Assembly: GCF_001305675.1 (NCBI RefSeq)
Contig: NZ_CP011853.1
Location: 2,666,001 to 2,730,000 of the forward strand
Source: Gordonia phthalatica
GTDB taxonomy: Bacteria > Actinomycetota > Actinomycetes > Mycobacteriales > Mycobacteriaceae
Length of the DNA: 64,000 bases
Reading direction: 5' to 3'
Part shown: positions 8,366 through 16,030 of the stretch, piece after piece
How positions within the stretch are numbered: position 1 is the stretch's first letter
Layout of the letters: each line of letters opens with the position of its first letter
Translations under genes and position numbers: made by a program
Notes under the pieces: model-generated
The model's database searches: none
What the model saw: only the letters and a program-made list of their open reading frames with translations
What the model was told of the DNA's origin: nothing

Positions 8366-9229
8366 GTGACTTCGATCCGCCGCTCCTCCGTGCTCGCCCT
8401 CGCCGGACTCCTGGCGATGATCCCGATCCTGAGCGGATGCCTGACGAAATCGACGACCGTCGGCGATCAGTTCTCCGGCTCGGTCATCATCGCGACATCG
8501 CCGGACAAGCACCCGCAGAAGCCGACCTTCGACATCCCCGCCTCCCTGAGCGGGCAGGTCTGGACCACGGACTACCCGGAACAGACCGAAGGCGCCACCT
8601 CCGCGGCCCCCGCACCGACGAGCACCCCGCCGAGCGGTGAGGCACAGCCCTCGCCCGACGGAAAGACCGGCTCCGAGCTCTCGTTCGACCGCCTGTCGGC
8701 CGGCCAGTTCGGACAGCTCGGCGACATCATCGCGGCAGCACTCCCCGATTCGTCGGCCACCGTCGATCTGCGCTCCACGCGCAGCGGAGACATCGTGCGA
8801 TTCCGCGGGTCGGCGTCGCTGGTCGACATGGAGAACGACTCGGTCTACCTCTCGATCTCCATCACCTTCGGCGGCGACGTGGTCGCGACCAACGGCAGGC
8901 GGATCGGCGACAGCACCGTGGTGTGGACGCCGCGCGCGGCTCAGAACGTCGAGATGCAGGCCGACGCCGAATACGCCGACCCGGCCACCGCCGCCGTCCC
9001 GAGCTGGTCGTGGTTCATGGTGGTGCTGTGCGCGATCATCGTCGCGATGGTCGCCTACGTGGCCTACCAGAATCGGGACCGGTCACCCCGTCCCGGATGG
9101 GAGCCCACCGAGCCGCTGTTCCGTCGCAAGTCGAAGGACGACGAGGACGCCGACGGGAGCGACTCCGACAAGGATGCCGACGACGCCGACGCGAAGAGCG
9201 AGAAGGACGCCGGGTCGACGAACGACTGA
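8366..9229 (+). CDS. lppM: LppM-family lipoprotein with C-terminal membrane helix
   Basis: This exported lipoprotein is related to mycobacterial LppM (Rv2171), which has been linked to host-cell trafficking. The 287 residues start with a signal peptide ending in the lipobox LSGC, lipidated Cys25. An extracellular LppM-type domain follows (about 60-200, including SFDRLSAGQFGQLGDIIAAALP), then a membrane helix at about 211-231 (WFMVVLCAIIVAMVAYVAY) and a very acidic Asp/Lys/Ser-rich cytoplasmic tail. It would thus be anchored at both ends of the domain. GTG 8366 is the start; a short overlapping ATG at 8359 stops at once. The IS110 element begins 27 bp after the stop codon and has not damaged the gene. 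Confidence 0.9.
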   Translation: MTSIRRSSVLALAGLLAMIPILSGCLTKSTTVGDQFSGSVIIATSPDKHPQKPTFDIPASLSGQVWTTDYPEQTEGATSAAPAPTSTPPSGEAQPSPDGKTGSELSFDRLSAGQFGQLGDIIAAALPDSSATVDLRSTRSGDIVRFRGSASLVDMENDSVYLSISITFGGDVVATNGRRIGDSTVVWTPRAAQNVEMQADAEYADPATAAVPSWSWFMVVLCAIIVAMVAYVAYQNRDRSPRPGWEPTEPLFRRKSKDDEDADGSDSDKDADDADAKSEKDAGSTND

Positions 9230-9231
9230 CC

Positions 9232-9256
9232 GGGGTTTCGACTCGCTGCGCTCGCT
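9232..9256 (+). repeat. Left half of an interrupted REP-like palindromic repeat
   Basis: The sequence from GGGGTTTCGACT to GCGCTCGCT at 9256 looks like one half of the REP-type intergenic repeats frequent in Gordonia, Rhodococcus and relatives. Its other half, CAACCAGCGGAAAC, sits at 10863-10876 on the far side of the IS110 element. Joining them through one CT rebuilds a repeat with GGTT and AACC ends. The left half lies 2 bp after the lppM stop codon. Confidence 0.6.
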
Positions 9257-9299
9257 AATGGAGTCAGCTGAGGATGTCTTTGATCGGTGACACACTCAG

Positions 9300-9480
9300 T
9301 TGTAGGTAGCCAGTCTTCGAGTGAGCACTCTTGCTCGCTGGGCCGTCGTTCAGGCGAGCTCTAGGTTGAGATCGTGCCTTCGGAGATTGCGCCTGCGAGC
9401 ACAGATTGCTGCTGGGATGATGTGCCGACCCGACCCCGGGTCATCCGGGGCGTGTGGTGTGAGTACTGACCCATTAGCCC
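9300..9480 (+). ncRNA. Predicted bridge RNA of the IS110 element
   Basis: IS110-family recombinases such as IS621 use a structured RNA from the non-coding end, with a target-binding loop and a donor-binding loop. Four short segments here match that model in the right order. GCTCGCT (9333-9339) equals the left target plus core at 9250-9256. GGTTGAG (9364-9370) is the complement of core plus right target at 10861-10867. GGGATG (9414-9419) equals the right end of the element at 10854-10859. CCATTAG (9471-9477) is the complement of core plus left end at 9255-9261. A CCCCGG/CCGGGG hairpin lies between the last two. Exact RNA ends are unknown. Confidence 0.7.
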
Positions 9481-9558
9481 GCAACCCGCCCGCCGGCCCG
9501 GCTGCCGGTTCCTCGGACGAACATCCGAGGTCATGCAGCCGGGAAGGAGACCGGACCG

Positions 9559-10839
9559 ATGTTTTTCGTAGGAGACGATTGGGCATCTGATCATCACGAC
9601 CTCGTGGTGATCGACGACGCCGAGAAGGTTTTGGCCAGGGCACGCGTTCTGGTGGGCCCCGACGGCATCACCCAGTTCGCCGAAACCCTCGCCCGCGCCG
9701 CGGTGAAGGCCGCCGGCCGACAGCACCGCCGCGGTAGCCGATCAGTCGAGGAGCAGGTCGCTGACCTGGATCCGGATCAGGTGATGGTGTGCATCGAGGT
9801 CGATCACGGCCCCTGGGTGCAGGCCTTGGCCGCGACCGGCTATCACGTGTTCGGTGTTGACCCGTTGCAGGCCAAACGATTCCGGGAATCCTTCGGCAGC
9901 TCTGGAGCCAAGAGTGATCCGGGCGATGCACTGGCGTTGGCAGAGATGGTCCGGTCTCGGCATCACACCCTGACCGAGGTCGGCGGTGACACCGCCCAGG
10001 TGACCGCGATCAAGATCCTGGCCCGCGCTCATCAACGGGCGGTGTGGGACCGGACCCGGTACGCCAACCGGCTCAGGGCCGCGTTGCGGGAGTACTTCCC
10101 GATGATCTTGCTGATCTGCTCCGAGTTCAACTGGTCCTTGCACGACCGGACGGTCATCGGCATCTTGATGAAGGCGCCGACGCCTGACCAGGCAGCGAAA
10201 CTGACAGTGCGGCAACTGCTTCCGCTGCTGAAGCGGCGTCAGAACAAGGACGCTAAAGCAGCCCGCATCCAGCAGATCCTGCGATCTTCGCAGTTGGAGG
10301 TCGCCCCCGAGATCGTGCAGGCATACGCGATCAACGTGGCCGCGACAGTCCGGACCATTGTTCGGGTCAATGATCAGATCACCGAGCTCGAAGAGCAGGT
10401 CGGTGCCCATTTTTCCGAGCACCCCGACGCTGAGATCTACCTCAGTCAGCCGGGGGTCGGGCTGGTCGTGGGGGCACGACTATGCGGTGAATACGGCGAT
10501 GACCGGACCCGCTTCCGTTCAGCGAAGGCCCGCCGGAACTTCTCCCAGACCAGCCCGATCACCATCCAGTCAGGGAAATCGAAGATCGTCTGCGCCCGCG
10601 CCGCCGGCAATGACTGGCTGCTCGATGCCACGTTCAGACAAGCCAACGCAGCCATTCTCAACGACCCCTACTGTTACGCCTACTACCGCAAGCAACGTGA
10701 TCGCGGTGCCGAGCACAACGCCGCTCTGCGGCAGCTGGCGAACAAGCTCGTCGGAATCCTTCACGGCTGCCTAGCTCGGCACCAGCAATACAACCCCGCC
10801 ATTGCCTGGGCGCACGCCTCGATTTCAGTTGCTGCTTGA
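9559..10839 (+). CDS. IS110-family transposase (DEDD recombinase)
   Basis: The 426-residue recombinase has the IS110 architecture. The N-terminal DEDD domain starts with VGDDWASDHHD (Asp at 6/7), followed by Glu80 in VCIEVDHGPW and Asp120/Asp123 in AKSDPGDA. A helical middle region follows, then the Transposase_20 domain with YLSQPGVGLVVGARLCGEYGD and the serine-containing segment SQTSPITIQSGKS. Length and motif spacing are normal and no frameshift is seen, so the protein is probably active. ATG 9559 follows AAGGAG. It works with the RNA encoded in the 300 bp upstream to excise and insert the element through a circular form. No partner gene is needed. Confidence 0.95.
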   Translation: MFFVGDDWASDHHDLVVIDDAEKVLARARVLVGPDGITQFAETLARAAVKAAGRQHRRGSRSVEEQVADLDPDQVMVCIEVDHGPWVQALAATGYHVFGVDPLQAKRFRESFGSSGAKSDPGDALALAEMVRSRHHTLTEVGGDTAQVTAIKILARAHQRAVWDRTRYANRLRAALREYFPMILLICSEFNWSLHDRTVIGILMKAPTPDQAAKLTVRQLLPLLKRRQNKDAKAARIQQILRSSQLEVAPEIVQAYAINVAATVRTIVRVNDQITELEEQVGAHFSEHPDAEIYLSQPGVGLVVGARLCGEYGDDRTRFRSAKARRNFSQTSPITIQSGKSKIVCARAAGNDWLLDATFRQANAAILNDPYCYAYYRKQRDRGAEHNAALRQLANKLVGILHGCLARHQQYNPAIAWAHASISVAA

Positions 10840-10881
10840 CAACTTCCCACCTAGGGATGTCTCAACCAGCGGAAACGGCCT

Positions 10882-11856
10882 TCAGAGCGCGGCGAGCGCC
10901 CCGCGGGTGTCGATGCCGATCCGGTCCAGGACCTCGCTGGTGGCCTTCACGAAGTTGAGGCTGCAGAAGTGCAGGCAGGGCACGCCCTCGGCGATCAGTC
11001 GCTCCGACATCTCGGTGCAGAGATCGATGCCGACCGCGCGTACGTCCGCGCGGTTCTCCTCGGGGCCGTCGCCCGCGGCCTTCGCCAGCCGCTCCTCCAC
11101 CTGCGGCGGGATCTTGCTGCCGGACAGCTGGGTCATCCGGCGCGCGGTGGCGAGCGACGTGATCGGCATCAGCCCGGGGATCAGCGGCTTGGCGCCCTGC
11201 TCCGGGTCCGCGGCGACCAGCCGGTCGCGCAGCCGGAGGTAGTCCTCGACGTCGAAGAAGACCTGGGTCACCGAGAATTCGGCACCGGCGCGCAGCTTCC
11301 GCACCAGGTTGCCGGTGTCGGCGGCCAGGTTCGGCGACCGGTGATGTCCCTCGGGGAACGACGCGACGCCGGTGTGGAAGTCACCGAGGTCGTCGATCAG
11401 CCGCACCAACTCCTCGGCGTACTCGACACCCTTGCGGTGCTTGACCCACTCGCCTAGCGGGTCGCCGGGCGGGTCGCCGCGCAGCGCGAGCAGGTTGGTG
11501 ATCCCCTTGTCGGCATAGGCGCCGACCAGGCCGCGGATCTCGTCGATGCTGTGGTTGACCGCCGTCAGGTGTGCCACGGTCAGGAGCGTGGTCTCGGTCG
11601 CCAGTTCGCCTGCGATCCGCACGGTCCGATCTCGCGTGGTGCCGCCCGCGCCGTAGGTCATCGACACGAAGGCCGGGTTCATCCGCTCGAAGGTGCGCGC
11701 CGTCCGCCACAGGCGGGCCTCCGCCTCCGCGTCACGGGGCGGGAAGAACTCCACCGAGAACGGAATCGGTCCGGGGTACGGGTCGGCCAGGCGCTCGACG
11801 ACGGACTGGCCCGCGCGGGCCAGGACATCGGAGCTGGGGTGGGTCGAGTCGGTCAC
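10882..11856 (-). CDS. Methylenetetrahydrofolate reductase (Rv2172c-like)
   Basis: This FAD-dependent TIM-barrel enzyme reduces 5,10-methylene-THF to 5-methyl-THF for methionine synthesis. The 324-residue protein shows FSVEFFPPRD near the start, FVSMTYGAGGTTRDRT, AHLTAVNHS, LLALRGDPPGD and the C-terminal CLHFCSLNF. The family is the non-canonical mycobacterial Rv2172c type found beside idsA2. GTG 11856 was chosen because a TATGAT -10 box ends 6 nt upstream, which suggests a leaderless mRNA. Frames extending further upstream would overlap the divergent idsA2 gene. The IS110 right end lies about 20 bp after the stop codon and leaves the gene whole. Confidence 0.88.
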   Translation of the reverse strand: MTDSTHPSSDVLARAGQSVVERLADPYPGPIPFSVEFFPPRDAEAEARLWRTARTFERMNPAFVSMTYGAGGTTRDRTVRIAGELATETTLLTVAHLTAVNHSIDEIRGLVGAYADKGITNLLALRGDPPGDPLGEWVKHRKGVEYAEELVRLIDDLGDFHTGVASFPEGHHRSPNLAADTGNLVRKLRAGAEFSVTQVFFDVEDYLRLRDRLVAADPEQGAKPLIPGLMPITSLATARRMTQLSGSKIPPQVEERLAKAAGDGPEENRADVRAVGIDLCTEMSERLIAEGVPCLHFCSLNFVKATSEVLDRIGIDTRGALAAL

Positions 11857-11899
11857 GTGCCCATCATACGGATCACCCGGATCGGTAACCTTGCCTGTC
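11857..11899. promoter_or_regulatory. 43-bp divergent promoter region, MTHFR / idsA2
   Basis: On the minus strand TATGAT (11868-11863) ends 6 nt before the MTHFR GTG. On the plus strand TAACCT (11886-11891) ends 8 nt before the idsA2 GTG at 11900. Both placements fit leaderless transcripts starting at or beside the start codon. The two -10 boxes are only 17 bp apart, so RNA polymerase probably cannot occupy both at once. Confidence 0.55.
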
Positions 11900-12982
11900 G
11901 TGGTCACCATTGCGCACGTACCCGCCGCTGTCGACGCGGTGCTGGCGGAGTACTTCGACGCCAACCGCCCGACGCTCGACGCGATCTACCCCGCCGTCGC
12001 CGAGGCCGGCGACGTCCTCGCCGACTTCGTCCTCGGCGGCGGTAAGCGGGTCCGGCCCACGTTCGTCTTCGCCGGCTGGCAGTGCGGCGCCCCGACGGCC
12101 GACGCGGCCGACGAGACCCTCGCGTTGCGTGTCGGCGCGGCGATCGAACTGATCCAGGCGTGCGCACTGATCCACGACGACATCCTGGACCGTTCCGACA
12201 CGCGGCGCGGCAGGCCGACGGCCCACCGTCGCTTCGAGACGGTCCACGTCGAGCGCGCGTTCGTCGGCGATCCGGCGCACTTCGGCGTCAGCGCCGCGAT
12301 CCTCCTCGGCGACCTCGCCCTGGCGTGGGCCGACGACCTGGTCCACGGGATCGCACCCGGCCGATGGACCGATCCCCGCCCCCTGCCCCGACCGGTCGGC
12401 GAGTTGTGGGCGCGGATGCGCACCGAGGTCCTCGGCGGACAGCTGCTCGACATCACCAACGAGTCGGCCGCCGACGAGTCCATCACGGCCGCCTACCGGG
12501 TGATGGAGTACAAGACCGCCGCCTACACCGTGGCCCGTCCCCTCCAGTTTGGGGCGGCGCTCGCGGGCGCCGATGACGCACTGTCGGAGTCGTTGCACCG
12601 CATCGGCATCGACCTCGGGATCGCGTTCCAGCTCCGCGACGACGTCCTCGGCGTGTTCGGCGATCCCGCCGAGACCGGGAAGCCCTCGGGCGACGACCTC
12701 GTCGAGGGCAAACGCACGGCGCTCCTCGCAGAGGGACTGCAGCGCGCCTCCGGCCCCGATGCGGAACTGCTGCGCGCGAACATCGGCAGGCCCCTGTCCG
12801 ACGACGACGTGGCGGCCGCCCGCTCCGTGCTCACCGACTCGGGCGCACTCGCCGCGGTCGAACAGCAGATCGAAGACCGGCTGGACGCCGCGCTCGACGG
12901 CATCGACCGCCTGCCGGTCCCCGCCTCCGCCCGAGACGACCTCACGTGGATCGCCCGCCGCATCACGCATCGGCAGCGGTGA
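11900..12982 (+). CDS. idsA2: Polyprenyl (geranylgeranyl) diphosphate synthase, IdsA2/CrtE
   Basis: A trans-prenyltransferase that condenses isopentenyl diphosphate with allylic diphosphates; given the crtI and crtB neighbours the likely product is GGPP for phytoene. The 360-residue protein has the first aspartate-rich motif DDILD at 93-97 (HDDILDRSDTRRGRP), GGKRVRP near the N-terminus and the second motif DDVLGVFGD at 247-255. GTG 11900 is preferred because of the upstream -10 box at leaderless distance. It is the M. tuberculosis idsA2 orthologue by position. It is the first gene of a tight operon with crtI (4-nt gap), mptA and crtB. The exact chain length of the product is inferred. Confidence 0.92.
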   Translation: MVTIAHVPAAVDAVLAEYFDANRPTLDAIYPAVAEAGDVLADFVLGGGKRVRPTFVFAGWQCGAPTADAADETLALRVGAAIELIQACALIHDDILDRSDTRRGRPTAHRRFETVHVERAFVGDPAHFGVSAAILLGDLALAWADDLVHGIAPGRWTDPRPLPRPVGELWARMRTEVLGGQLLDITNESAADESITAAYRVMEYKTAAYTVARPLQFGAALAGADDALSESLHRIGIDLGIAFQLRDDVLGVFGDPAETGKPSGDDLVEGKRTALLAEGLQRASGPDAELLRANIGRPLSDDDVAAARSVLTDSGALAAVEQQIEDRLDAALDGIDRLPVPASARDDLTWIARRITHRQR

Positions 12983-12986
12983 GCCG

Positions 12987-14510
12987 ATGACTGCTCCCCA
13001 TGTCGTGGTCGTCGGCGCCGGCCTGGCCGGGCTCACGGCCGCCGCCCACCTGCGCGGCGCGGGCCACGAGGTCACCGTGCTGGAGGCCGGTGCCGAGCCC
13101 GGCGGGCTGGTGCGCACCGAGACCGTCGACGGCCACCGCTTCGACACCGGCGCCACCGTCCTCACCATGCCGACCTTGATCACCGATGCGCTCGGGGTCC
13201 TCGGGATCGGCGAGCAGGAGTCCCTCGACCGCCTCGCGCTGGTTCCGGTGGATCCGAGCTACGTGATGAACTACGCCGACGGCTCCACCCTCGCGCTCCC
13301 GCGCCGGGCCGCCGACATCCCCGCCGCCGTCGAGCGTGCGTTCGGCGCCGAGGCCGCGGCCGGCGCCCACGACCTGCTGGGCTGGCTGCGTCGGGTGTAC
13401 GACGCGGAGTTCGACGTCTTCATCGACCGCAACTACGGCGGCCTCGCCGACCTGACCGGTGCGCCGACCCGGCGCGCCGCCGTCGAACTGACCCGACTGC
13501 GCACCCTCGGCGGGCTCACCGGCGCCGTCTCCCGGTTCGTCTCGGATCCCCGCGTGCAGCGCGCCTTCACCTTCCAAGCCCTGTACGCGGGCGTTCCACC
13601 GCATCGTGCGCGGGCGATCTACGCGATCATCGCCGACATGGACATCGGCCGTGGCCTCACGGCGCCCGCGGGCGGCATGGGCCGCATCGGACGGGTCCTC
13701 GCCGATGCGCTCGTGGACGCGGGTGTGCGGATCGAGTACGGCGCCCGCGCGGATCGGATCCTCCGGCGCGGCGACGGCACCGCATCCGGTGTGACGGTCG
13801 GCGGGCGGTCCATCCCGGCGGACGCCGTCGTCGCGACCCTTGAGCGCGACGCCGTCGCGGACCTGCTGCGCGAGCCGCGCCCGCGGCGTCGTCTGCGGTA
13901 TTCACCGAGCGCCGTCGTGGTGCACGGGGTGCTTCCGGTCGGCGTCACGGACTCCTGGCGGTCCGGGCACCACACCCTCGACTTCGGCGAGGCCTGGACC
14001 CGGACGTTCGCGGAGATCACCGGCCGCCCCGGGCGGCTGATGTCTGACGGCTCGTTCCTCATCACCCGCTCAGCGGTCTCGGACCCGGCGACCTTCGTCG
14101 CAGACGGGCTGGAATCGGTGTCGGTGCTGGCTCCCACCCCCAATCTGGTGTCGGCGGATCTGCCCTGGGACACGCTCGCCGAGCCGTACGCGGCCGAGTT
14201 CCTCGGCGTCCTGGAGGGACGGGGGTACGCGGGCATGTCGTCGATGAAGGTGCTGCGCATCGATCATCCGCGCACCTGGCTGCGCGCCGGTCTCCCCGCG
14301 GGCACACCGTTCTCCGCAGCCCACACCCTGACGCAGACCGGTCCGCTCCGCACCCCGAACGTGTGGCGCGGTGTCCCCAACCTGGCGATCGGCGGGAGCG
14401 CGACGGTGCCCGGTGTCGGCATCCCGCCCGTCGTCATCTCGGGGAAGCTGGCCGCGGCACGGATCGACGACCACCTCCGGTCGGCGCGAGCGAGAGGCGG
14501 ACGTCGATGA
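12987..14510 (+). CDS. crtI: Phytoene desaturase CrtI
   Basis: This FAD-dependent enzyme desaturates phytoene toward lycopene. The 507-residue protein opens with the dinucleotide-binding motif VVVVGAGLAGLTAAAHLRGAGHEV followed by VLEAGAEPGGLVRT. It contains FDTGATVLTMP, and near the C-terminus the carotenoid-desaturase signature region AIGGSATVPGVGIPPVVISG. ATG 12987 lies 4 nt after the idsA2 stop codon and the 3' end overlaps mptA by 4 nt (ATGA), so the genes are translationally coupled. M. tuberculosis has no equivalent between idsA2 and mptA. A related amine oxidase or prolycopene isomerase is possible, but crtB downstream makes CrtI the best call. Confidence 0.88.
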   Translation: MTAPHVVVVGAGLAGLTAAAHLRGAGHEVTVLEAGAEPGGLVRTETVDGHRFDTGATVLTMPTLITDALGVLGIGEQESLDRLALVPVDPSYVMNYADGSTLALPRRAADIPAAVERAFGAEAAAGAHDLLGWLRRVYDAEFDVFIDRNYGGLADLTGAPTRRAAVELTRLRTLGGLTGAVSRFVSDPRVQRAFTFQALYAGVPPHRARAIYAIIADMDIGRGLTAPAGGMGRIGRVLADALVDAGVRIEYGARADRILRRGDGTASGVTVGGRSIPADAVVATLERDAVADLLREPRPRRRLRYSPSAVVVHGVLPVGVTDSWRSGHHTLDFGEAWTRTFAEITGRPGRLMSDGSFLITRSAVSDPATFVADGLESVSVLAPTPNLVSADLPWDTLAEPYAAEFLGVLEGRGYAGMSSMKVLRIDHPRTWLRAGLPAGTPFSAAHTLTQTGPLRTPNVWRGVPNLAIGGSATVPGVGIPPVVISGKLAAARIDDHLRSARARGGRR

Positions 14511-16030
14511 CGACCACGGTCACGAAGAGCAGCCCGACGGGCAACCCGCTGCGACGCTACCCCGACGCCTGCCTCGGATTCCTGGGTGCCCTGCTGGTCA
14601 CCGCGGGCAGTTACGGCCTCTCCGACGTCCCTCGCCTGGACGCCACCCTCCCCGACCTCGGCCTGGCGCCGATGACCTACGGGCACGGGAAGACACTGTC
14701 GGGCTTCGCCTTCTGGACGGGTGTCGCCCTGATGGTGATCGCCTGGGTGCGGATCGGTCGCGACCACGAGCGGATGAGCCTGCGGGCGACGATGGGCACG
14801 ATCGTCGCCTGGACCGCACCGCTGATGGTGGCGATCCCCACCTTCAGCCGCGACGTGTACGCCTACCTCGGGCAGGCGTCGGTGTTCATGCACGGATTCG
14901 ATCCGTACACGGACGGCCCCGCGCACGCCCCCGGGCCGATCGTCGACTCGATGGCGCAGATCTGGGCGCCGACCACGTCGCCGTACAGTCCGGGTTTCAT
15001 GCTGTTGCTGCGCGGCATCGTGGAGGTGACCGGCGACAACGTCTTCGCCGGCGTGTTCCTGATCCGCGTCGCCCTGCTGCCCGGCCTGGTGCTGACCATG
15101 TGGGCCGTCCCGCGGATCGCCGCGCACTTCGGTGCCAGCCGACGGTTGGGCCTGTGGCTGGTCCTGGTGAACCCGATGCTCCTGATCCATCTCGTCGGCG
15201 GCCCCCACCTGGAGCTGCTGATGATGGGCTTCCTCGCCGCAGGCGTCGCCCTGGCCCTCGCCGGCAGGCATGTCGTGGGGCTGGTGGTGCTGGGTCTCGC
15301 GATCTCGGTGAAGATCACCGCGGGCATCGCCATCCCGTTCGTCCTGTGGATCTGGATCGATCACGTGCGCAAGCGGCGGGCCGCCGAACGCGGCGTCGAC
15401 ATCGCCGACCCCGCTCTGATCTCCTGGCGCGACCGGGTCGGTCTGTTCGCGGCGACCGCGGCGATCCCGAGCGCGGTGTTCGGCGTGTTCACCCTGATCC
15501 TGGGGCTCGGTGTGGGCTGGATGAACGGCCTCGCGTACGCGTCGCGGATCATCAACCCGTTCACCATTCCGATCATGATCGGCCACATCGTCACCTATGC
15601 CGCCGCGCCCTTCGCGACGCTGAACCTGCAGGAGGTGCTGCCGGTGACCCGCGGGATCGGCAGCGTGGCCCTGGCGTTGATCCTCGTGTACCTGTGGTGG
15701 CGGTACCGGACCGACGAACGATCAGCGATGGCCGGGATGTCGTGGGCGATGCTGGCGCTGCTGCTGCTGGAGCCCTCCACCCTGCCCTGGTATTACACGT
15801 GGGTCGCCTGCGTGGTGGTGGCGTTCACGCTCCCGATGTGGGTGCGGCAGGTGGTGGTCGGTGTCAGCACGTTCTACCTGATCGTGTTCCAGCCGGACGA
15901 CTCGATCCTGTTCTACAAGCCGCTCGAGTCCCTGATGGCGCTCGCCTTCGCCGTCCTCGCCGCGGTCTCGCTGCGTCGACGCGACCCGCTCCGACTCCGG
16001 CGGTTCGGCTCGCTGCTGACCCATGGCTGA
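14507..16030 (+). CDS. mptA: Alpha-(1->6)-mannosyltransferase MptA (LAM/LM mannan backbone)
   Basis: This GT-C glycosyltransferase uses polyprenyl-phosphomannose on the outer face of the membrane to extend the alpha-1,6-mannan backbone of lipomannan and lipoarabinomannan. The 507-residue protein has about a dozen hydrophobic segments. A first-loop acidic motif, IPTFSRDVYAYLGQASVF, carries the expected catalytic/donor-binding Asp. FMHGFDPYTDGP and APTTSPYSPGF are also typical of MptA. It overlaps crtI by 4 nt upstream and crtB by 8 nt downstream, so it is expressed with carotenoid genes. In M. tuberculosis mptA (Rv2174) directly follows idsA2. The MptA assignment over MptB rests on this synteny. 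Confidence 0.9.
   Translation: MTTTVTKSSPTGNPLRRYPDACLGFLGALLVTAGSYGLSDVPRLDATLPDLGLAPMTYGHGKTLSGFAFWTGVALMVIAWVRIGRDHERMSLRATMGTIVAWTAPLMVAIPTFSRDVYAYLGQASVFMHGFDPYTDGPAHAPGPIVDSMAQIWAPTTSPYSPGFMLLLRGIVEVTGDNVFAGVFLIRVALLPGLVLTMWAVPRIAAHFGASRRLGLWLVLVNPMLLIHLVGGPHLELLMMGFLAAGVALALAGRHVVGLVVLGLAISVKITAGIAIPFVLWIWIDHVRKRRAAERGVDIADPALISWRDRVGLFAATAAIPSAVFGVFTLILGLGVGWMNGLAYASRIINPFTIPIMIGHIVTYAAAPFATLNLQEVLPVTRGIGSVALALILVYLWWRYRTDERSAMAGMSWAMLALLLLEPSTLPWYYTWVACVVVAFTLPMWVRQVVVGVSTFYLIVFQPDDSILFYKPLESLMALAFAVLAAVSLRRRDPLRLRRFGSLLTHG

Larger units (their letters stand above)
9257..10862 (+). mobile_element. IS110-family insertion sequence (complete)
   Basis: The element is about 1.6 kb and has a single transposase gene and a 300-bp non-coding left end. 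No terminal inverted repeats or long target duplication are seen, as expected for IS110. A CT dinucleotide occurs at both junctions (9255-9256 and 10861-10862), so the inserted DNA is 9257-10860 plus one CT. The flanks rebuild a single REP-like repeat, which sets the ends to within a base or two. It sits between the ends of lppM and the MTHFR gene, both left intact. The M. tuberculosis counterpart of this region also carries IS elements (IS6110 near mraZ). Confidence 0.88.

Noticed and set aside
9257..10862. Terminal inverted repeats for the insertion sequence.
   Set aside because: I compared both ends and found none longer than a few bases. IS110 elements usually lack them; the ends were instead set by the CT core and the split REP-like repeat.
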